Of a stretch of DNA of 64,000 nt, positions 20,797 through 30,784 are shown piece after piece (within the stretch, counting starts at the first letter, position 1; each line of letters begins with the position of its first letter). The DNA comes from Steinernema hermaphroditum. Lineage: Eukaryota; Nematoda; Chromadorea; Rhabditida; Steinernematidae. The position numbers and the translations under genes are program-made. The notes under the pieces were generated by a model. That model was given only the letters and a program-made list of their open reading frames with translations. It did no database searches and had not been told where the DNA came from. Location: positions 2,754,012 to 2,818,011 of the forward strand of contig CM059623.1 in NCBI GenBank assembly GCA_030435675.1. The letters run 5' to 3'.

Positions 20797-21838
20797 GATA
20801 AGCGATTCACAGCCCAACATCCGCAACTTTTCATGCTCACCGATATCCCAAGATTGTGTAAATTGCGCTAATCCTACGCGATACGGGTTCTACGAAGGAG
20901 CAAATCCCCGGCATACACTCGCAGACCATTTGTGGACCATCTTTTTCTCTTTTCGCACGGACACAAATGCGTAACCCAGAATTGAGGTATTTAAGCCCAC
21001 TTAATCTCTAAGATACCACGGAAAATCAGGAAAAGCATGAGTTCTAGATAGATGGCACGAAGAAAGCTACGATCGCGGATTTAATTTCGATAGCGAAATG
21101 AACAATTATTCTTGATGAGATGCAATACATCAGTGCACTGACCTCTTATTTCCGCTGTCGTCATTCTCCGTGATGACCTCCGGTGACGCCATTCGTGGAC
21201 GACTGGAGACAAAGGAGATGTTCGAGTTGCGAGGATTCCCGGTAGATCCGGTGCGCGGCGACGGTCTAAACAAAACTGTCACGACTACATACTGATGGTC
21301 GCGTAGATATCAAAACATAAGTGTGTGTGTCCCATGCAAATTCCGTCTAATTTACTTGCTAAGATTCACCATAAAAGTCTTACCATGAGTGTCGCATTCT
21401 TGTTGAGCCGGCTATCAGGTCCTCGGAAGCCCATGCGCGTCAGGCGCAGCTAGAAACACGTTAGTCAGTTGAGTGCAGGACACTGAAGGTAAACGGAAGG
21501 TAGACGAATGAGGGCTGTGGGAGGAGTTCCCGCGTCCTCGAGTTAGACGAGTAATCATGATCTGAAAGTGGTTATTGTCACCGGATAGTCGTCGCGGAAC
21601 TAGGCATGGTCGCGGAGTCAGCAAGGGACGAGGGAAGTTGGGGGCACTGCCCTCAAGGCGCTGGGTCGGAGGGCGCGTCTTTTGCCGAGGCGAACCGTGT
21701 GCCGCTATCGTAGCTGTGGGAGCGCAGATTGTAACGGCATCGGGGGCGGCTCGAGAGGGCCGTGTTGTGATCGCGCGCTGGTCTTTTGTTGCCAATCTGA
21801 TCGTTTGGGTCGCCTTTAGTCAATGCATCTGAGCCGCA
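20797..21838. other. Intergenic, possible 3' region of the gypsy-like remnant
   Basis: A GC-rich minus-strand frame (21795-21415) follows the integrase stop but has no recognisable domain. No LTR pair could be identified by eye. 20800-21400 holds nothing I can support. Confidence 0.35.
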
Positions 21839-22570
21839 TTACTCTGACTGTTTATTCGAAGCCGCGGGACCGCTGGGCTCGAAAAAAATCTTCAGCTGAT
21901 TGAGATGGACCTTTTTGGGGTCTTTCAGGGGATTTTCGCAACAGACAATGAATGCATAAGGGTCCTCAATGCGCACTACTCTATACGTTCGGATCCAGGG
22001 TCGTGTGAGTTTCTTGGAGAGACCGGGTTTTGATCTCTCGTTTCTTAAAAGTACCTGGTCGCCGATTTGAATAGTGCTGGATGACGCCGATTTGTCGTAC
22101 CTTTCTTTATTTTTGGCACGCTCTGCTTCTGAATGCTCTTTCGCCACATCCCAAGCGTCGCGAATGGCAAGTGTTAATTCTGTTCGGAAGGTGCTCGTGT
22201 CTGTTCCTGTGAACAGTCCACTTGTTTTTGCGTTCAGGATATGGTCCAGAGCGAAAAGGGAATCACGTCCGAACATGAGATAGAAAAGGGGTTCTCCCGT
22301 TGTGGAGTCCACTGTTGTGTTATAGCACCAGTTAACGTATGGAAGCATTAAGTCAACATCCGAGTGATGTGGGTTTACTGATTTCCTGAGCATCAGGTTG
22401 AAGGTTCGGAAAGTGCGTTCCACTGCGCCATTTCCTTTGTGATAGTAAGGAATGGAAAAGGGAGCAGAATTCTTTAAACACTGCTGATGTAAAGTAGCTG
22501 GCGTTACCAGAGATTATTTTGCTTCGAAAGGTGTAAATTCTAAATGATCGCAGAGCGAAAATTATGGCTG
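21839..22570 (-). pseudogene. Ty3/gypsy-type integrase C-terminal remnant
   Basis: The 195-codon frame starts inside the integrase core. HKGNGAVERTF includes the Glu of the DDE triad. It continues through WCYNTTVDSTTGEPLFYLMF, typical of metavirus integrases, and ends with a GPY/F-like module (KLTRPWIRTYRV, then EDPYAF). About 60 bases upstream the frame shifts; the preceding block reads KIISGNASYFTSAVFKEFC, where the second catalytic Asp is replaced by Gly. No protease, reverse transcriptase or LTR is present next to it. The upstream end is cut by a SINE-like repeat at 22571. It is an inactive fragment. Confidence 0.8.
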
Positions 22571-22990
22571 GTAGCTCGGCATGAGTTGCCGATATATATG
22601 GAGAACCGGGTCCGTTGGTCTGTTTGTGTGTGTGTTTTTCCGTGGGCACGGGGAAAACACCCACAAAATAAGGACCCCGAGGGGAACCGAACCCGGTACC
22701 GCCCGCTTACAAACGAAGCACGTTCGCAATGAGCTACACAAGCATTTGAGATGGTAGCGCATACCTCCACCATATCTCTGGGGACGCAAGGCTTTGCGTT
22801 TCTGTACAGTTTTTGTGCCGTTTTTGGCGTATTTTTTAGCTTTGCAGTTTTTTGGACAACTTCAGTCATTTGCATGAGCACCAATCTTGCTGCCCGCAGG
22901 GCTACAGTTTTTTGGCCCCAAATTGAGCCCTTTGCATGAGCACCTAATTGGCTTTTAGTACCTGGAGAGCGCGAATTCGCGCGCAGCCGG
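22571..22990 (-). repeat. R3 tRNA-derived SINE-like repeat, copy 1
   Basis: On the minus strand, TAGCTCATTGCGAACG (A-box-like) is followed by an anticodon-arm-like segment and GGTACCGGGTTCGGTTCCCC (B-box/T-arm-like), then GGGGTCCTTATTTTGTGGGT. The other part carries the CCGGCTGCGCGCGAATTCGC segment and CCTGCGGGCGGCAAGATTGG also found at 44255-44500, 50525-50790 and 51360-51640. Polymerase III promoter boxes are inferred from these motifs. Confidence 0.6.
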
Positions 22991-23585
22991 GTTTATAAAT
23001 AGTAAAAAAAGAATCTCCCAGCTCAAAATGGAGAGCCATTCTGCGGGTCAACTTCAAAAAGGTGAGGTCTCAGGCACCAAAATGTGAAGTGTGACTTTTC
23101 CCACATTTGGCCTCTATTTCCGTAAAGTAAGCATGAGGTCGTGGAGTAGCTATGCATGCATGGTAGCTGTGAGTGAGGGCTACCTGTTCTATATCCCCGT
23201 TCACTTCCGATGATCCGAGAAGACCATCTTTTTGAGATCCGCTCATGTTCTGATATATGACGACCACATAGATAGGCGCATTCGGTAGGTTAGTCCCAAG
23301 GATGCTCGTGGTTAAAAGTGGTCACCGTGCATCACACAATTAATACCATAGGAAGCCCGTACATCACTTCGCAGTTTGCCATCTCGAGGTGCCAAAAAAA
23401 GACCATTAAAAATGAAAAGACCTCTAACATCAAGAGGAATGCAATGGACAAGTGTGGAATCATCATGTGAGGTGAGAGTTCACTGCACTCCACAAATCAC
23501 CCATCCATTTTGCCACAAGTCTAAACATGACGAGAAAAATGAATGTTTATCAGGTGTCCCATTTCCAATGCTCCAACCCAATATA
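22991..23585 (-). mobile_element. R4 TIR element, copy 2, truncated by a SINE-like repeat
   Basis: The right end GCTCCAACCCAATA (23573-23586) is the R4/mariner terminus. Internal text (GGCACCTCGAGATGGC complement, CTTCCTATGGTATTAATTGT complement, CAGCTACC and GTGACTTTTCCCACATTTGG) matches the 25866-26777 element in reverse orientation. The copy stops at about 22995, where the R3 repeat begins. A minus-strand frame inside (23267-23070) is open, but its counterpart in the other copy is not, so it is not called a gene. Confidence 0.65.
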
Positions 23586-23654
23586 ACCAGCAACGAGTTA
23601 GTGAACGATTACCATAGACGATCTGCTAGTTTTTATGTTTTTTTTTATTCTCTA

Positions 23655-24125
23655 GAAGCTACCGAATCACTCCGGAGCCTGGAGTCAATAAGAGGCTTAT
23701 CTTTCTTAATTTGAAACAGCGTCCCCCAACTAATACTTTCACTGGTGACTTTTATTGTTTTGGGAATGCCGCCGACGAACGGAAGCGAAGGAGTTCGTCA
23801 CCGAAGGTTTGAGATGTCAAAAACATAACAGGACTTACCTTCCGTTGTATACTGAGCTCAGATGGCGATCGACATCAATCGTAAATACTGAAAAAAGCAC
23901 ATAATATTATGGGAAAGTTTCTTCGAAAGCGGAAAATATGTCGCGCGACTCAACAGAGGAGAGAGTTGTTTATTTCGTTTTTGCGCGCCTCCAAAAGACG
24001 CAGCTGGACACAGAAAGGAACGGCGGCGGCGGCGAGCCATAACCTTTCCCTCCGACAGTCGCCGACGGCCCGCCGATCCGATCGATTTTGAGTCACAATT
24101 CCCCGTCGAAAGTGCACTTTTAAGG
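23655..24125 (+). repeat. R1 dispersed repeat, copy 4
   Basis: Landmarks AACATAACAGGACTTACC, TATACTGAGCTCAGATGG, ATCGACATCAATCG, AAGACGCAGCTGGACACAGA and AAAGTGCACTTTTA are in the same order as in copies 2 and 3. It has a distinct insertion with CGCCGACGAACGGAAGCGAA near 23775. Confidence 0.75.
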
Positions 24126-24348
24126 GGGACAAAGTACAGTCCACTTTGAGAAATGAGAAATAGGAAACTACACAAATTGTAGTATAAATTATAAAAAGAT
24201 ACAAAGGGGAAAAAATGTCGCTCCGAAGTATCGGCTGTGATAATTTCCCACTTTTAAGCTGGGAATTTCAGATCAAAAAGCTCCTTCTCAGTCTAACGGT
24301 TTTAAGGTGTCCCTTCACAGATCGCGTCCCTCGTTTTCTTCGGGAATT

Positions 24349-24540
24349 CTAGGCATAGGCAAATGGAGGCAAAGTCGCCGGCAATGGAACGACCCTATGG
24401 GAAACGATTGGCATCTGAACAGGTATCACATTAACCGGAACGAGCCTATGAGAAGGGACTGGGATCGGCGCCGGCATTGGTATCACGCGCTGGGGAATTC
24501 TTGGCATAGGTATGAGAGAGACGTTGTAGAGAGTGTAGGT
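24349..24540 (-). CDS. Candidate Pro-rich exon
   Basis: One minus-strand frame ending at a TAG (24349-24351) reads PMPRIPQRVIPMPAPIPVPS, then HRLVPVNVIPVQ and LPPFAYA-stop, with a strong P-x-P / VIP periodicity. Such composition is common in secreted nematode proteins. No start, signal peptide or acceptor is clear, and flanking sequence is repetitive, so this may be a gene fragment or chance. Confidence 0.25.
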   Translation of the reverse strand, partial: TYTLYNVSLIPMPRIPQRVIPMPAPIPVPSHRLVPVNVIPVQMPIVSHRVVPLPATLPPFAYA

Positions 24541-24589
24541 GGAGATCGGCCGCGAAACAGGAAGGGGCGGAAAAAGTCACAATTCACAC

Positions 24590-25000
24590 TTTGGCGCCTG
24601 AGACCTCACATTTTCAAGTTGACCCCCGGAATGGCTTTCCACTTTGAGCTGAGAGATTCTTTTTGTGCTGTTTATCTATCACTCTTTTAGCTCTATCTAA
24701 TCAACATCGGCACTCATCTATAGATGACGATATCAGAGGAAATAACTGCCCATAAGACAAAGAGATCGAAAATGGGACCAAAACATTTTCTGACTCCAAA
24801 CCCTATGTATTATGCGAACAACGGACCCAGTTTTTGTCTGTGAAGTGGGCTGTAGTTGTTCAGTGGCTGGACCATGGCTTGTTGATTGGCAGCAATGGAA
24901 GTCGACTGGAGCTCACGAAGAGAGCTGAGGGTGTTCAAGCTAACGGTGAATACCTTGAAAAGGATATGTGACATTATGATAATAAATTTTTATTTTTATG
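24590..25000 (+). repeat. R4-related segment
   Basis: GAGACCTCACATTTTCAAGT, TTTGAGCTGAGAGATTCTTT, TTTTAGCTCTATCTAAT and GGGACCAAAACATTTT match the right-hand half of the element at 25866-26777. There is no right terminus here. Confidence 0.55.
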
Positions 25001-25293
25001 GTGAATAAACAACTGGCATGCTATTTCGTTATGTCGGTAGTACAATGAAAACGGGATTCATACACGCTCGCTTGAATAGAGCAATGAAACTATGGCCGGC
25101 ACGTCAAAACTGAACGAGACCTTAACACATTTGATTCCCTGAATTATCTCGTAACACCAGTCAAAATTGGACAGAACCAATAACGCGTCAATAGCTACAA
25201 GATACTCTTTCATTTCGTACGCTTCCAGAGTCCTACAAGAGAAGTGATATGTTCGGGATTGGCCTCTATTTAAACAGAAGTCAATCGCATGTG

Positions 25294-27134
25294 CTAATTC
25301 AGAGAGGTCAGATTACGGCCTTCATATATACGAAGTGTCTCCATCTTGTCATTCATGAATAGATTCCAGGCCAAATCGTGAATATGTGTGGGAAATGAGT
25401 GACTGACAAGGGTCAGCGAGAGACGATGTTCTTGATTTCGCTGTAAAAACAGTTCGATGAACTTGTCAAGATTTTGAGATCCGGGATATAAGTCTATCTC
25501 AACTTTCTTGCAAGCTTTGCTTGGTGAGGTGTTCGAGAAAAGATCCTGAAGCGTTGCATTGACACTTTCGCTCCGACGCAGACAAATAGAATTAGCTTTA
25601 ATATCCAATGCTTCATAATGTCCCTTTAGCGCCACTTTGAAGTTATGAAGTTGGGCGGGTGTGAGGCATTGTTCGAGGGGTAGAAACCGTACGTCGATTT
25701 CTTTGATTCGGATGCCATGCAGTTGACCAGTGCTCGTTAAGAGCTGCACGTTGAAGTCGCTTCTTTTATGACTGATACCATAGCTGTTCACGTAGGCAGT
25801 GATGGGCTTTTCCCGAGCAACCTGACCAAAGGTACCTTCAAGTTCGGCCAGTTCAGATCGACATATTGGGTTGATGCATTGAAAATGAGCCATTTGGTAA
25901 ACATCCTTTAATTTCGCCATGTGTACCCATAGGGCATAATTGATAGGCGCGTTGTTTAGTACAGCGAACTCTCACTCCATTTTATGATTCGCCGCTTGTC
26001 CACTGCATTCCTCTTGCTGTTGCAGGTCTACTCTATCTTGACGGTCATTTTTTGGCACCTCGAGATGGCGAAATGCTAAGTCATGTGCGGGCTTCCTATG
26101 GTATTAATTGTGTTATGGACGCTGACTGCTTTTAATCACGTACATCCTTGGGTCTAACCTACTGAACGCACCTATCGATGTGTTCGTCATATATCAGAAA
26201 GTGACGCTGAAAAATATGGCCTTCTCGGATCACCATGTTCTGTTAACTCCAACGTTTCCAATTGGTTGAGTATTATAACAGGCAACAAAGGTATGCATTA
26301 GGTAGCTATCACTCACAGCTACCATTCCCACATACTGACTCCACGAGCTCATTTCAACTTTAATGAAACAAAGGCCACAAGTGGAAAAAATGACCCTTAG
26401 ATTCCCGAAAAGTACCACTGCCCGACATCTCATATTTTCAAGCTGACCTCCAAATTGGCTCTTCGTTTTGAGCTGATAGACTGTGCTTTGCACATTCATA
26501 TAGCACACTCATAGCTCTATCTTACTGTCATAAGTGTTAATCAATAAGCGACGATATCGAAGGAAATCACTTAGAATAAGGTAAAAAGGTCGAAAATTGG
26601 ACCAAAACATTTTTCGACCCCAAACCCCTTGTGTTCTATGAACCAGTGATCCGGCTCTTGTCCCCGAAGTGGGCCGAAGTTGTTGATGCTAACGGCGAAT
26701 ACCTTGATTAGGTTGTGTGCCTTTTTGGTAATAAATATCTACTTTCAAAAAGGCTCATTTATTATGCATCAACCCAATATATCATCTTCGTTCATTGTGA
26801 ACACGTCGTAGACGACCTCCACTGGGAGAAAGCTGAGGATCCCCGTGGAGACATACGGGTCGAAATGAAGGTTGATGTAGCGGCGGCTGAGCTGAAGATA
26901 CTCCAGAAGTTCCGGGTCCAGTGACTCAGAGTATTTCTGGAGGATTACATCGGCGCGATGCAGAAGATCCTCACGGCTGGGAAAGAGAAGTGGGAGCCCC
27001 ATCACAAAATTCGTCGGTTTTGAGCGTATCGGAATTGCATTTATGGGAACACCGCAATGCAAACATCGAGCAGGGCTATGTTTTTGAATTTGGATTCGAA
27101 GTCCAAACGGAGAAGGACTCGGGTCTCGGAACGA
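25294..27134 (-). pseudogene. F-box-type gene split by an R4 TIR element
   Basis: The 5' coding part starts at a CAATGTTAG acceptor (exon from 27134) and reads through CLHCGVPINAIPIRSKPT, a helical segment, and the F-box-like start FLPVEVVYDVF. It stops at 26780, where the TIR element begins. The 3' part resumes at 25864 with CRSELAELEGTFGQVARE and continues to 25294 (SLTLVSHSFPTHIHDLAWNL). Joining across one TA target duplication keeps the frame. An additional downstream exon (about 25230-25070, frame YEMKEYLVAIDALLVLSN) and an AATAAA near 24990 may belong to it. F-box proteins are SCF ubiquitin-ligase adaptors; the C-terminal half would be the substrate-binding part. With the insertion, translation would end within the element. 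Confidence 0.6.
25866..26777. mobile_element. R4 TIR element, copy 3, inserted in an F-box-type exon
   Basis: 912 bp bounded by TTGGGTTGATGCATTGAAAA and its complement form TTATTATGCATCAACCCAA, with TA duplicates at 25864-25865 and 26778-26779. No transposase. Interior matches copies at 19984 and 22991. Both flanks are coding sequence of the same gene in the same frame, which pins the exact insertion point. Confidence 0.9.
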
Positions 27135-27379
27135 CTAACATTGGCAGCGATGACGAGTAAACTGTCGCAAATAGGAAAATCGTCCAAGCAGTGCTCTTAT
27201 GGGAAACTTTCAGCACTTGCGTGATAGGACCAAGGCCACTCTCGCCTATTTGTCGAGAGTCGATAGACGAGAGTGAAGGGGGCAAAAACCTCTCGAGAGT
27301 CCGATAGTCGAGACAGTACGCAGCTCTACTAGTCACCACGATTCATCGCATTAGGCACTGAGGCATCGTAATCTGCAGA

Positions 27380-27709
27380 TCAGCATCTTCGATGAAAAGA
27401 CTCCCAATATAATACATGGAAAGTCTCGCGACAGAATTGTGCTATTTTTGTACTTATTAACCCTGCAGCTTTTGACGGCGGACGAGGATGCAGTTCCTCC
27501 TGCATACTTGCTCTCTGCGCGGCGACATCGCCAACACCCCTCCTGACTCCAACGAACAGCTTGCATTGACATCGATCGCGCTTAGCTAAATCGTTAGAAC
27601 AATTTATACGGAATTTGCATCGTGCGATTGAATGCATCGCGGGACGCATATCACACACAATAAACACGTATGTTAGCTCCATCATTACACCAACCCTTTG
27701 AAGAAACAC
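27380..27709 (-). CDS. Candidate small Cys/Arg-rich ORF
   Basis: The frame starts MMELTYVFIVCDMRP and has several Cys (RCKFRINCSNDLAKRDRCQC), then a basic middle and an acidic/Pro segment. It lies 60 bp downstream of the four-unit secreted protein gene on the same strand and could instead be its 3' flank. A GTTAATAAG donor-like site occurs after KAAG. No family recognised. Confidence 0.2.
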   Translation of the reverse strand: MFLQRVGVMMELTYVFIVCDMRPAMHSIARCKFRINCSNDLAKRDRCQCKLFVGVRRGVGDVAAQRASMQEELHPRPPSKAAGLISTKIAQFCRETFHVLYWESFHRRC

Positions 27710-27769
27710 TTCAACAAATATTTATGTATGTACAAATTTCACAAACGTAACAAACTTCCAACAGAGAAC

Positions 27770-29264
27770 TCAAACAAACGAACGAAAAACACTGGAAATA
27801 CGGCGACGGAGTGTGTTCTTCTTCTTCTTTGGATCAACATCTGCGTACAACAGGCTCACGTCGATATCGTCGTCATCTACCTGGAAGACAATGTTGAAGC
27901 ACAATCAATCAGAACACACACGCAAACCTTCGGTTCGGCAGCGACGACGGAGATACGGTAACGGTAGAGAGTAACACATTTTGAGTGGTCGTAATCGACG
28001 GATTTGCCGACCTGCTGGAACTTCAAACGGTGGTATCCGAGAGGGTGTGTGAAGAAGACGACGTCGACCACTTCAGAAGCACTAATTCGAGCCAGAATTC
28101 TCAGAACTGATTCGCTCAGCTCCACTTCGACATTGCTTTGTCCGTGTCCGAAATGTTCGCCATTTTCGGTCATCCAGCAGCTGACAAGCGATTCCAGCTC
28201 TGCGCCGTCGACTTTGCTGGCCTAAAGGGACAAGACTACAATAATACGAGAATTATACACATGCTAACATGGGATTTAATCTTGAAATGAGTCGATCCAA
28301 TTTCGCGCCGAATCGTCAAGGACGAATAGCTTGACGGGTGAGGGACACCAATGACAGAGAAATTGTCCATGCTCATCTCTGGGCCATATTTTGTCAAGAA
28401 GGTGTGCCTATCGACGTCATCTTGAAGAGCAATTTCCAGTTCCTTCTTCCCAGCAATGTATAGTCCATTTCCAGTTTTCCACTTGCCGATCTGGGCGTCA
28501 ATCCAGGGAAAGATCTGAGGCATATCGAACAGCAGGTTGAGATTCCAATCTTTGACTGCCTGAGAGGGATAACTTTAATGGGGAAGAGAAGCAAGGACAA
28601 ACCTCTGCATCTATGGGAACAACGGAGATGTAATGGTCACCTCCGACGACACTGAACATCAGACGAGCATTCCAAAGTGGATGCACAAAGAAGAAAGGAT
28701 ACGCATCCGAGCCAGTTAACTTCTTCAAAACATCCAACGCGGAATCTTTGAGTTTAACGAAAACCTTCTTCTGTCCACTCACGACGCATTCGCCACTGGA
28801 TTTCTTCCAGTCGGTAATCAGGGATACCAGTTTCATACTATCAACGGAAAGATCCTAAAATGGCAGAATTTCTAGCGGAATATGCTAATATTTTCACTAA
28901 CGTTTATTTGAAAGAATAATTCCTTATTTCCGGCTTCCTTCCACATTCGCAAAGAAAAGAGCTTCGATGCATGAACCATAGGAATCGCTAAAGAGCGATC
29001 ATTGTCCACTTGATCGATACCATACTTTGCCAACAGCTTCAACCACAAGTGTTCAGAATCCGGAGTTACACTAATTTTGTTCCATCGCTTGAAGAAGAAA
29101 CGTCCATTGCCATTACGCCACTTGTTGATTAGCGACTCAATCTTCTCGAAGTTCATGCCCATATGCTGAATACGTAGTATTGGATAACAGCTGACAAAAT
29201 TGAATCTCACGAACTGACTCGACGCGGAATGCACGAGGTAAGCAAGCAAGAAGGAGGAGCACAC
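27770..29264 (-). CDS. Secreted protein with four ~90-residue tandem units, one exon per unit
   Basis: Six exons splice entirely in phase 0: 29264-29211, 29165-28902, 28854-28603, 28559-28269, 28221-27928, 27880-27770, giving 421 aa. Exon 1 is an 18-residue signal peptide (MCSSFLLAYLVHSASSQF). Exons 2-5 (88, 84, 97 and 98 residues) each begin with a similar module: ESLINKWRNGNGRFFF, VSLITDWKKSSGECVV, WIDAQIGKWKTGNGLYI, ESLVSCWMTENGEHFG. Each continues with an alternating beta-like stretch and a conserved H-P or H-x pair. Exon 6 encodes an acidic DDDDID run and a Lys/Arg-rich end (DPKKKKNTLRRRI). Introns are 41-53 bp. No domain family known to me matches. Symmetrical phase-0 exons indicate growth by exon duplication. 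Role unknown; secretion is inferred from the leader. Confidence 0.75.
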
Positions 29265-30784
29265 ACGCGTATCAATTAGAACCTCAACTGGAACCCATCA
29301 GCTCTACACTTCGCACACAAACTAAGCAACTTCAGCTCTCAAATGTATGTGAAAGAAAATCGTTTGCATACATTTGATCACATCAGACAGAAAGTAAGTA
29401 AATCATGATGGCTTCGAAAAACAGTTCTTCCGAAGGAAAATAGAACACACAACTTTGGAATGAAACTCTCTTCGAAAAACGGGTTTACTTCGTCTCTTTT
29501 TCGACGCATCACTGACAATACGCTAGAAAGCTCAGATCATGACTCAGAGCATGGGAAGATGGCAAAACACGAAGATCCACAACCAGCACATCAGATCAGT
29601 CAGTACAGAAGTGTCTAGCCAGCTGTACAGTATACAAAGTCTCATGTCTAGCACGTCAATGGCAAATAAGAGAAACAGAGCCAAACATCACCACGCAAAA
29701 CAGAGAGACAAATGCGCAAACGATCGCTAGAAACTACCGTATGCCTCCGAATTTAAGTTCTCCTCACACACAACAATGCTTTAGACGTCGGATGAAGCAA
29801 GAAAATTGAAAAAACGAACGAAATGAGCGACGACAAACGAAGTGTAGGCAATTGGGAACGCCACATCAGGGCATCGCTGCGGGACAACTTAGCGTAAATT
29901 ACTGTAGGATTGCCGTTTCTCACAGGAAGGACACGAGAATCCTGTGATATCGAGTGGTCGACTAATGCAGCTGTTGATATTTTGATGCGTAGAGCTTGTC
30001 AGAGCTTTGTGGCGTGTGGAGAGTAGTAAAATAGCGCCAGCGAGTCGCTGTCCCCTTATTTCTGTCGGGGCTCAATATGGGCGTCGCTAAGGGAAGATCC
30101 AGATGAGCTCGCCTAGTGGACTGGATGAGGAGCGTAGTAGTCCGGGACACAGATCAAGCTGATGAGCCTTTGTTGTGTGGATTTCACCACTGTAAATCGT
30201 CTTTGCCTCCTCTAGCTGATCTCCAATAGCCGGAAACGATAGATTTTCTAGGGTAGAAGAAGGGAGCTTCAGGAGTGGAGCCCAGGAATGCTTCTGAGGC
30301 TGTTTACTGAATTGATCGACTGGGGTCACCGATATTTCGCCACATGACGAGTCTTATGTGTATGTCGGATCAGAGAAGGTATACTACTGACAGTATCGCC
30401 TGGAGTCCCGCATCGTCGACCCGATATCGTCGCTTCCCTTGTTTCCAGCGCCAAATGAACCCTCGAGGACCTCGCTGGAGTGAAAGATTTAATCGATCAG
30501 ATCAGTTTAAACGTATACATAAGACGTTGTTCTATTGATCAACTCTTTCGAACGTCCACGACCACATCAATGGGTAGATCCCGATCAACTTCTTTCCTAT
30601 CGCCATTCTTCTCGCTTCTGATACCATTAGCAGCTAGCCATGACGTATCAAAAGTTTTGTCGAAGCTGTCATAGTCAATGACACAGATCGACTAAAAAAG
30701 GGCTTTCATTTCGGAGTCGGCAGACCGATTCGTCCTACCACATTTTCAATCCGATAGGATGCACAGAAAGGGATCTCTGCCGAA
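29265..30784. other. Intergenic, no gene recognised
   Basis: Upstream region of the secreted four-unit gene and downstream region of the F-box gene. Only short shadow frames. No repeats seen. Confidence 0.45.

Noticed and set aside
23070..23267. 65-codon minus-strand ORF inside an R4 element
   Set aside because: The homologous stretch in the element at 25866-26777 contains stops and indels, so no coding constraint is visible.
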